A stretch of DNA of 32,171 bases. Source: a virus. Every line of letters starts with the position of its first letter. Positions within the stretch are counted from its first letter, which is position 1. The notes beneath the pieces were generated by a model. It was not told the DNA's origin, did not search any database, and saw only the letters and a program-made list of their open reading frames with translations. The stretch covers positions 1 through 32,171 of IMG/VR virus record IMGVR_UViG_3300047510_002518. The stretch is one strand, 5' to 3'. Below are positions 27,615-32,171 of the stretch, one piece after another. The translations under genes were made by a program, and so were the position numbers.

Positions 27615-27759
27615 GTTTTTTTTCTGCGCGATCTAAAATCTCTTGTGCGATAGGAGAAATCTCTACAGTGTTTTTTAATTGACGGATAGCGTCTTCCGTA
27701 GAATTTAATTTGTTTTTAATTCGGTCTTCTAGAGTAGGCCATTTAGGAGATTCGTTCAA
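27607..27759 (-). CDS. Small charged protein before the ECF sigma, TTG start
   Basis: 50 residues: MNESPKWPTLEDRIKNKLNS, then TEDAIRQLKNTVEISPIAQE, then ILDRAEKKHE. The TTG start sits in a 4-nt overlap (TTGA) with the previous stop, with AAAGGAAA upstream. Its stop overlaps the ECF sigma start by 8 nt. It is helical and charged; coupling to the sigma gene suggests a regulatory partner, which is inference. No anti-sigma signature is visible. Confidence 0.6.
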   Translation of the reverse strand: MNESPKWPTLEDRIKNKLNSTEDAIRQLKNTVEISPIAQEILDRAEKKHE

Positions 27760-28025
27760 GGGTTTGTTTCCTTTCTCATTCGCTCGGCAATCATTGCATC
27801 AGCCTGCTCGTAAGCTACGGCGCTCAAAACTCCTTCAGCTTCTTCATTAAAATGTGACGCCATCAGGCCAGCCAACGCTTGCCCCGCAAACCAATCACGG
27901 AGCGTCATGCCCGCCGTGGGAGTAACTACCCATACAGGATCAATGGGCCATGATTGGTGGTCGTCATTCCATGTCCGTTGGGCGTTTGGAAAAGCTGGCC
28001 CACCGTCATTGATCGAAGTATTCAC
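27756..28025 (-). CDS. Conserved phage protein (DGGPAFP...GMTLRDWFAGQAL)
   Basis: 89 residues. NDGGPAFPN near the start and GMTLRDWFAGQALAGLM match, from memory, a family common in many phages, with function unknown. Its 3' end overlaps the TTG-started gene by 4 nt and its 5' end overlaps the 28022 gene by 4 nt. Confidence 0.85.
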   Translation of the reverse strand: MNTSINDGGPAFPNAQRTWNDDHQSWPIDPVWVVTPTAGMTLRDWFAGQALAGLMASHFNEEAEGVLSAVAYEQADAMIAERMRKETNP

Positions 28026-28312
28026 GGCTGCGCCTCCTTTCTCAGTTCCTCGTCTATTTCTGCCCTCACCTGCTCAGGCGTCCAGCGATACCAACCACGA
28101 CAGAACTTAACTCGGTCTTCTTCGTCTAAGTTAATAAACCAGTCGAGCCGCGCCTTGTCCGCCCGTAGCGCGGCGTTCTCACGCTCTAGCTCCAGCAAAT
28201 GATCAGCCGCGGCTACATATGCGTTATGCCGTTGCAGTTCATCAATTGGATGCCCCTTTATCCAATATTTTGGCGGCATCCGCAGAATGCCTTGTTCCAT
28301 TACTTCGCTCAT
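28022..28312 (-). CDS. Conserved phage protein with coiled segment
   Basis: 96 residues: a ADHLLELERENAALRADKARLDWFI coiled segment near 35-60, then EDRVKFCRGWYRWTPEQVRAEIDEEL. This resembles the ENAALRADKARLDW motif widespread in phage accessory genes. Function unknown. Overlaps its neighbours by 4 nt each. Confidence 0.8.
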   Translation of the reverse strand: MSEVMEQGILRMPPKYWIKGHPIDELQRHNAYVAAADHLLELERENAALRADKARLDWFINLDEEDRVKFCRGWYRWTPEQVRAEIDEELRKEAQP

Positions 28313-28563
28313 TGCTGTTCCTCCTTACACGGTGGATAATAAGTTCCAACGGGATATTTTTCTCTTACTGCCTCGTAAATCTTTTTGATACCATCAATAT
28401 TGTCATACCCCGATTTATAGAGCATTACAGATAGTGCCTCAAACACTTTTGTACGCTCAATGGCATATTCTAAACTGCCCAATGTTTTATCGTGAGCCAG
28501 TTTATAATGTTCTGAGTATTCTTTGACCGCAATATTCGGCGTAAACTCAATATAGTTATTCAT
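28309..28563 (-). CDS. Small phage protein (MNNYIEF type)
   Basis: 84 residues from ATG at 28563, 4 nt after the previous stop in TGATACTATG; an in-frame start further upstream is rejected because GGAAGA is well spaced to this one. MNNYIEFTPNIAVKEYSEHY, then LEYAIERTKVFEALSVMLYKS and a proline-rich end. Its first residues match the start of the 29504 gene (MNNYIEF). Function unknown. Confidence 0.7.
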   Translation of the reverse strand: MNNYIEFTPNIAVKEYSEHYKLAHDKTLGSLEYAIERTKVFEALSVMLYKSGYDNIDGIKKIYEAVREKYPVGTYYPPCKEEQQ

Positions 28564-28567
28564 AGTA

Positions 28568-28912
28568 TCATTCTTCCCACTTTCCAATAGTTTTTAGAAA
28601 TGCTTCTGCACGCTGTGCTGCTGTGGCGTGAATTGGCCAATGAGCAGTTTCAGCACGAACAATCGCTTCAAGGATTTCCTCGTACTTATACCATTGAGTG
28701 TTTCCTTTCAGAGATTTCTCCGCTTCGTGCATAGCATTCAGATCATTAGGATAATCTGGTAGCCCACGAAAAGGTTTTAATCTCCAGTCTTCTTCGTGGT
28801 GTTCAGGATATGAAAACAGCATTTCACCTTCTGGCGGAATGCCCATATGACCACGCACATCTTTCCATCCACAATATTCTGCGATGGCTGTTCTTTGTTT
28901 GTTAGGGTCCAT
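28568..28912 (-). CDS. ABA-sandwich-like phage protein, copy 1
   Basis: 114 residues from ATG at 28912 (GGAAGAG, 7 nt spacing). KQRTAIAEYCGWKD near the start, LNAMHEAEKSL in the middle and ATAAQRAEAFLKTIGKWEE at the end match, from memory, the Phage ABA sandwich family. Function unknown, perhaps a small DNA-binding or regulatory fold. Copy 2 is directly upstream. Its end and start junction use the repeated TAATACTATG/TGATACTATG pattern. Confidence 0.8.
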   Translation of the reverse strand: MDPNKQRTAIAEYCGWKDVRGHMGIPPEGEMLFSYPEHHEEDWRLKPFRGLPDYPNDLNAMHEAEKSLKGNTQWYKYEEILEAIVRAETAHWPIHATAAQRAEAFLKTIGKWEE

Positions 28913-28916
28913 AGTA

Positions 28917-29240
28917 TTACTCTTCCCACTTTCCAATAGTTCTCAGAAATGCTTCTGCTTTTTGTGCTGCTGTAGCGTTTATAAGTTGAAAATAAGATGC
29001 TCGGCCACTATCACCGTACCTATCTGTTGGACATAATACACTCTCTAATATGAGAGCATATCTAAGTTGGTCAGATCCACCGCCGCGTACTTTTACTTTG
29101 CTACTCAAACTCTTCTCCGCTTCGTTCATAGCGTTAAGATCGTTTAGATAATCCAAAACACGGTCTGAAAGTTCGTCGTTTATATAAAGGTCTGTGCCGC
29201 AATATTCTGCGATGGCCAATCTTTGTTTGTCAGGTTTCAT
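28917..29240 (-). CDS. ABA-sandwich-like phage protein, copy 2
   Basis: 107 residues from ATG at 29240 (GGAAGGA, 8 nt spacing). KQRLAIAEYCG near the start, LNDLNAMNEAEKSL in the middle, NATAAQKAEAFLRTIGKWEE at the end. Clear paralogue of copy 1; the middle differs most. The two arose by tandem duplication including the translation start. Function unknown. Confidence 0.8.
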   Translation of the reverse strand: MKPDKQRLAIAEYCGTDLYINDELSDRVLDYLNDLNAMNEAEKSLSSKVKVRGGGSDQLRYALILESVLCPTDRYGDSGRASYFQLINATAAQKAEAFLRTIGKWEE

Positions 29241-29244
29241 AGTA

Positions 29245-29472
29245 TCAGTCCTTCCAGCTTCCATTAAGATTTTTCAACATAACTTCAATATGAATAGCAC
29301 ATTCATCACACAAATCGTATTCCGAACTAGCATCTCCAACTGGTATATTGTGTCCGTCGAGACCATCACGCTTAAGTTTTAAATTTGCATTACAGCGAAA
29401 GTTATAATTATTCTTCTTATCCCCACAAATATCGCATATGACTTCAGTTACGGAAGGAATAACGTTTTTCAT
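29245..29472 (-). CDS. Small zinc-binding protein
   Basis: 75 residues: CDICGDKKNNYNFRC (about 13-27) and CDECAIHIE (about 54-62) form two CxxC pairs likely to bind zinc, with a middle that may hold a short beta-hairpin. The start follows TTGACA-N17-CATAGT by 6 nt, a leaderless-like promoter. 4 nt gap to the next gene. Confidence 0.75.
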   Translation of the reverse strand: MKNVIPSVTEVICDICGDKKNNYNFRCNANLKLKRDGLDGHNIPVGDASSEYDLCDECAIHIEVMLKNLNGSWKD

Positions 29473-29478
29473 AAATAT

Positions 29479-29507
29479 ACTATGATCTATAGTTTATAAA
29501 ATGTCAA
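29479..29507 (-). promoter_or_regulatory. Promoter of the 29245 gene and following genes
   Basis: On the minus strand TTGACA, 17 nt, CATAGT, then 6 nt to the ATG at 29472. The -35 box to start distance is 29 nt, as in the GC-rich island. Confidence 0.75.
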
Positions 29508-29794
29508 GAAGTTATTTTAGTGTTTTTCCCGTCAACAACTCTATATACTCTCACGCTGTCCATGCTAATATTACCATCCAAATGATCACAGTATAGAAAA
29601 TGATATGCGGGATATCTGGTTCCATTCCATTCAATATACATTACATTATTATCTTCAATGACTTGGGCAGAGTTGTTATACATTATAAACTCGCCGTCTT
29701 CATCTGTGCCACTCCATTGAAAATGGAGATTGTCCAGATGTTTGGCTTGAAACTTGGCAGAATATTTTGGCTTAAACTCAATATAGTTATTCAT
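29504..29794 (-). CDS. Small phage protein (MNNYIEF type)
   Basis: 96 residues: MNNYIEFKPKYSAKFQAKHL, then a beta-rich region (FQWSGTDEDGEFIMYNNSAQ) ending YRVVDGKNTKITS. It shares its first 7 residues with the 28309 gene, implying a common origin or a shared start-module. Function unknown. 4 nt gap from the previous stop. Confidence 0.7.
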   Translation of the reverse strand: MNNYIEFKPKYSAKFQAKHLDNLHFQWSGTDEDGEFIMYNNSAQVIEDNNVMYIEWNGTRYPAYHFLYCDHLDGNISMDSVRVYRVVDGKNTKITS

Positions 29795-29798
29795 AAAA

Positions 29799-30035
29799 TT
29801 ACTTCATAAAAATTGTACCACGATGAATATCGCCCAACAAGCAATCATATGTTTCAAATCTGGCCTTGTCAATACCTCGCTGCACATCGTCGCGAGATAA
29901 ATCATTCATCAGCGACATATTCAAATTTCGCAAATGCTTTAGCCATTTGACCATTTTTACTTGATCAATTTCGTACATTGTATCAGCAAGGTCAATTTTT
30001 TGGTCTTCCCATTTAGGTGTGTATTTGTGGATCAT
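29799..30035 (-). CDS. Small helical protein
   Basis: 78 residues: MIHKYTPKWEDQKIDLADTMYEI, then LKHLRNLNMSLMNDLSRDDVQRGIDKAR and a short end. Helical. No family recognised. Part of the coupled minus-strand operon. Confidence 0.7.
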   Translation of the reverse strand: MIHKYTPKWEDQKIDLADTMYEIDQVKMVKWLKHLRNLNMSLMNDLSRDDVQRGIDKARFETYDCLLGDIHRGTIFMK

Positions 30036-30037
30036 AT

Positions 30038-30160
30038 TTATTCTTTTGTTAACCAGTTATGAACTGCGCCAAATATATTGGAGAGTATGTACAAAAACCA
30101 AATTATTGGCCCAGATATAATCGACAATATGACTGATTTGTATCCTTTCACATCGTCCAT
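30038..30160 (-). CDS. Single-span membrane peptide, 40 residues
   Basis: Reads MDDVKGYKSVILSIISGPII, then WFLYILSNIFGAVHNW, ending LTKE. One hydrophobic span in the middle. Its 5' end overlaps the YopX-like gene by 13 nt, within the duplicated 15-bp unit. Its stop lies 2 nt before the 29799 start. Function unknown. Confidence 0.6.
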   Translation of the reverse strand: MDDVKGYKSVILSIISGPIIWFLYILSNIFGAVHNWLTKE

Positions 30161-30624
30161 AGTAGTTCTGGCCATAGTAGTTCTGGATTTTCGTGCGTAT
30201 TGCCAATAACTTCCACGCGATGTTTGAGATGAAGAATATCTTTATCAAAATCGTCGCTGCGAATATGCTCATAGCATACAGTAAGACTTCCGTCCCATAA
30301 ATGCATTACTTGTCCAATCTCCTCATTGCCTTCAATAAAATTATAATCAATTTGTCCATTTTTTACAACCGGACGAGTAAAGCATCGTTTTACTTTCACG
30401 ATATCTCCCTCGTAGATTTCTTTGCCATTCTTGTCTTTGAGACCAGTTGAAAACTCAACATCCACATCTTCTCCTTTGAAGAGCGCAACATTGTTCGTTG
30501 GTGGGCCACTATCTTCCAAACTGACCGTAACAGAAAACACATTACCGTGTTCTCCAAGCATAATGGAGTCTATCCAATTATTACATGGCTTATACCATGT
30601 TCTAAATTTTAGTTGTCGATTCAT
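30148..30624 (-). CDS. YopX-family protein
   Basis: 158 residues. RQLKFRTW near the start, FSTGLKDKNGKEIYEGDIVKV near 58-78 (the diagnostic TGLKDKNGxxIYEGDIV), and VEVIGNTHENPELL near the end match the YopX family of phages and prophages. Function unknown. The last residues (LLWPELLW) come from a tandem 15-bp duplication at 30157..30186. Confidence 0.9.
   Translation of the reverse strand: MNRQLKFRTWYKPCNNWIDSIMLGEHGNVFSVTVSLEDSGPPTNNVALFKGEDVDVEFSTGLKDKNGKEIYEGDIVKVKRCFTRPVVKNGQIDYNFIEGNEEIGQVMHLWDGSLTVCYEHIRSDDFDKDILHLKHRVEVIGNTHENPELLWPELLWTM
30157..30186. repeat. 15-bp tandem duplication at the YopX gene 3' end
   Basis: Two copies of CCATAGTAGTTCTGG in a row. The duplication adds PELLW codons to the YopX-like protein and provides an ATG for the next gene. 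Confidence 0.8.
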
Positions 30625-30641
30625 AATAGTTTTGCTTACGA

Positions 30642-30764
30642 TTACTCTTCCTTTTTAAACCCCAAGGCTTCTGCTCTATCGCACCACTTGTCAAGAGCTT
30701 TTCCCCAAGGCTGTAGAGCTTTGTGGCCAAAACGGAAAAATTGATATGACTCGTAAGTTTTCAT
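30642..30764 (-). CDS. Small basic protein, 40 residues
   Basis: MKTYESYQFFRFGHKALQPW, then GKALDKWCDRAEALGFKKEE. Helical, basic, no family recognised. A frame runs further upstream without a good start codon. Placed between the YopX-like gene and the 30802 gene, where otherwise 180 nt would be empty. Confidence 0.45.
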   Translation of the reverse strand: MKTYESYQFFRFGHKALQPWGKALDKWCDRAEALGFKKEE

Positions 30765-30801
30765 GTTGTAAATTTGGCGGGTGACATAGTAAGTAGGTTG
30801 C

Positions 30802-31296
30802 TCACGGCTGCGCCTCCCCAATAAGAGCCTTCACAATCTTCTCAGCATTTTCCTGCATTGAAGGATAGTGCAGGGTGTTGAAGGACTCGCCGTGCTTTGC
30901 AATAAAAGCATCCCAATCCTTTTTTTCTTGAATAGAAAGAGGAGTCTTGCTCGGGCGAGCCTCACCAGCCTTGCGAATAATATCCACAAGTTTATCCTCC
31001 ATTTCACGGGCAGCAGCGTGAATACTCGCCTTGTCGGGATAAATCTCTTGGCGAATAGAAGTAGACCCATCCTTGATTTGGATCAGCCACCAGCCATTGC
31101 GAAGACCATCATAAGCATAAGGGTCATTATCTGGCACGAACTTCTTACCTACCTTACGATAAAGCCGTTGATCTTCTTTGATAGAAGCTCTGCAAGCCAC
31201 TGGATCAGATTGAAACTTAAAATTAAGCTGATGATGAAGCCGCTTAACTTCATTCTTGTAATACTCGATAGTTTCTGCGTCGGTTTTTTTATTCAT
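30802..31296 (-). CDS. Conserved phage protein
   Basis: 164 residues. DGLRNGWWLIQI, then TSIRQEIYPD, AAREMEDKLVDIIRKAGEARP and LHYPSMQENAEKIVKALIGE match, from memory, a protein widely shared among phages and of unknown function. It ends about 40 nt before the next small gene. No regulatory signal is visible. Confidence 0.8.
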   Translation of the reverse strand: MNKKTDAETIEYYKNEVKRLHHQLNFKFQSDPVACRASIKEDQRLYRKVGKKFVPDNDPYAYDGLRNGWWLIQIKDGSTSIRQEIYPDKASIHAAAREMEDKLVDIIRKAGEARPSKTPLSIQEKKDWDAFIAKHGESFNTLHYPSMQENAEKIVKALIGEAQP

Positions 31297-31302
31297 AGTT
31301 GG

Positions 31303-31575
31303 TCAGGTGTCAAGTTTACCATCAATCATTCTCTTTAAAGTATTGGAATAAAGTTTTCTTTCTTCTTCTCGCCCCATCCAGTAAGCGTGAGCGACAATAT
31401 CTTGCATTGCTTGCTTTAGCGTTGGGCGAGCCTTGGGCAAGTCCCAATTCCAATCTACAACTCTGCAAATGTCAATCTCAACCTTGATATCTTTTGACGC
31501 TTTGACGGTAAGCCAATAATTATCTGAGGAGCCAACGATTTCTTTGATTAGCTTTTCGTCGAATTTGGTCGCCAT
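31303..31575 (-). CDS. Small phage protein
   Basis: 90 residues: MATKFDEKLIKEIVGSSDNY, then a strand-rich region (VKASKDIKVEIDICRVVDWN), then ARPTLKQAMQDIVAHAYWMG with a charged end. Helical end. No family recognised. 6 nt gap to the 30802 gene. Confidence 0.7.
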   Translation of the reverse strand: MATKFDEKLIKEIVGSSDNYWLTVKASKDIKVEIDICRVVDWNWDLPKARPTLKQAMQDIVAHAYWMGREEERKLYSNTLKRMIDGKLDT

Positions 31576-31580
31576 ATTTT

Positions 31581-31802
31581 TTATTCGTAATAATACTTTT
31601 GCCCACCGAAATAGTATCTAACTCTTTTAAGGGAGTCGAGATTCAAAACGTGGTACTTCAAGTCTTCCTTTTCGTATGCTTTGAGACCTTTTTTGCTTTT
31701 GAGCCGTTTGATGTCGGCTTCAATACAATCAATGGAATTGGTGATGCTGGCAACGATAATGCCATCTATCATATCTTCGTCAACTTCGATTTTAATTTTC
31801 AT
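31581..31802 (-). CDS. Small helical phage protein
   Basis: 73 residues from ATG at 31802 (MKIKIEVDEDMIDGIIVASI); a longer frame upstream overlaps the nuclease gene and is rejected. Then a helix with ADIKRLKSKKGLKAYEKEDL. This pattern resembles, from memory, a small family in phages. 4 nt gap from the nuclease stop. Confidence 0.75.
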   Translation of the reverse strand: MKIKIEVDEDMIDGIIVASITNSIDCIEADIKRLKSKKGLKAYEKEDLKYHVLNLDSLKRVRYYFGGQKYYYE

Positions 31803-31806
31803 AAAA

Positions 31807-32171
31807 TTAAGGTATCTCGCCCCTTTCTCTGAGCTTAGTGGCGTTTGCCTTGTGCAGTTGTTCAAGGTTAACCTTGCTCTTGCCATCGTAGGCGACAGCA
31901 TAGTTGCGTTCAATCATCCACTTGTTCACATCAATTCCCCCTCCTGTTTGAACGTGACCCAAGATGCGACCAAACTTATCGTCGGGATCAAGCTCTGTGC
32001 GAATGATAAGTGAACCAGAATAGTCATCAAGAACGTCAATTAAGCCTGCCAATGCTGCTTTCCCCATAGCTTTCATCTCCTTATCAGAGGTTCTAATTTC
32101 TGGGGTGTCAATACCAGCCAAGCGGATTCTTTGATTTCTGAGCCAAACACCAAAGCCCAAATCAAAATCAA
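31807..32171 (-). CDS. Thermonuclease-like (SNase) protein, N-terminus outside window
   Basis: Visible 120 C-terminal residues; the frame runs off the window. LRNQRIRLAGIDTPEIR is the signature of the staphylococcal-nuclease fold (R-L-x-G-I-D-x-P-E), followed by GKAALAGLIDVL, DKFGRILGHV and a late MIERNYAVAYDG. These secreted or phage enzymes cut DNA and RNA with calcium. The catalytic Arg and Glu of the first motif are present. Any signal peptide lies outside the window. Confidence 0.85.
   Translation of the reverse strand, partial: DFDLGFGVWLRNQRIRLAGIDTPEIRTSDKEMKAMGKAALAGLIDVLDDYSGSLIIRTELDPDDKFGRILGHVQTGGGIDVNKWMIERNYAVAYDGKSKVNLEQLHKANATKLRERGEIP

Overview
This window looks like part of a double-stranded DNA bacteriophage genome, probably tailed, of a Gram-negative host. 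It carries a portal, terminase large subunit, likely prohead protease, PhoH ATPase, a tail-tube-like protein, a holin, a one-piece spanin and a signal-peptide endolysin. Two genes hint at a Verrucomicrobiota (Opitutales-like) host. One is a secreted single Ig-like domain (25502..25834). The other is an ECF sigma factor (27021..27614) whose sequence resembles, from memory, those bacteria. The host call is inference only.

Layout. (1) 1..9643, minus strand, AT-rich: late structural and packaging operon. In transcription order: tail-tube-like protein, PhoH, a membrane coiled-coil protein, a zinc-ribbon protein, a sigma-like protein with a Cys-rich insert, a helical protein (perhaps small terminase), an ERCC4 nuclease overlapping the terminase, the terminase, the portal and the prohead protease (cut by the window edge). 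(2) 9744..12794, plus strand, AT-rich: a tightly coupled operon with a GT-A-like and a GT9-like glycosyltransferase, a HAD phosphatase and small proteins. (3) 12.8..21.0 kb, mostly plus strand and clearly richer in GC: an accessory island of small genes. Many have their own promoter. Most fit TTG...-N16-(C/T)A...T, ending about 7 nt before the start codon, so the messages should be leaderless or nearly so. The island is punctuated by seven copies of a large dyad repeat with core CCGGGCC(A/T)GGCCCGG and by GC-rich terminators. Recognised products are a SleB-type hydrolase, a YubB/Api92-like protein, a gp88-like protein, a DUF932-like protein and a bL12 C-terminal-domain-like protein. (4) 21.1..22.8 kb: a multi-hairpin element, then a minus-strand operon with an AT-hook protein, a RuvB-like AAA+ ATPase and two small proteins. 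(5) 22.9..25.8 kb, minus strand, AT-rich: holin, u-spanin, small membrane proteins, a beta-helix-like protein and the Ig-like protein. (6) 25.9..32.2 kb, minus strand: a long run of small accessory genes, many joined by 4-nt overlaps or 4-nt gaps. It includes a macro-domain-like protein, tRNA-Leu(UAA), the ECF sigma factor, duplicated ABA-sandwich-like genes, YopX and a thermonuclease fragment.

How the parts may work together. Two sigma-like proteins and a zinc-ribbon protein suggest the phage redirects host RNA polymerase. The GC-rich island reads as individually promoted, probably early, small genes, while the AT-rich blocks are long coupled operons. Shine-Dalgarno-like sequences are visible in regions 2 and 6 but mostly absent in the island, where start codons follow a short pyrimidine-rich tract. 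Lysis functions are split: the endolysin is in the island and the holin and spanin are together about 6 kb away. The most unusual items are the repeat-plus-leaderless-promoter architecture, the multi-hairpin element at 21135..21257, and the sigma gene whose stop codon lies inside the tRNA-Leu.
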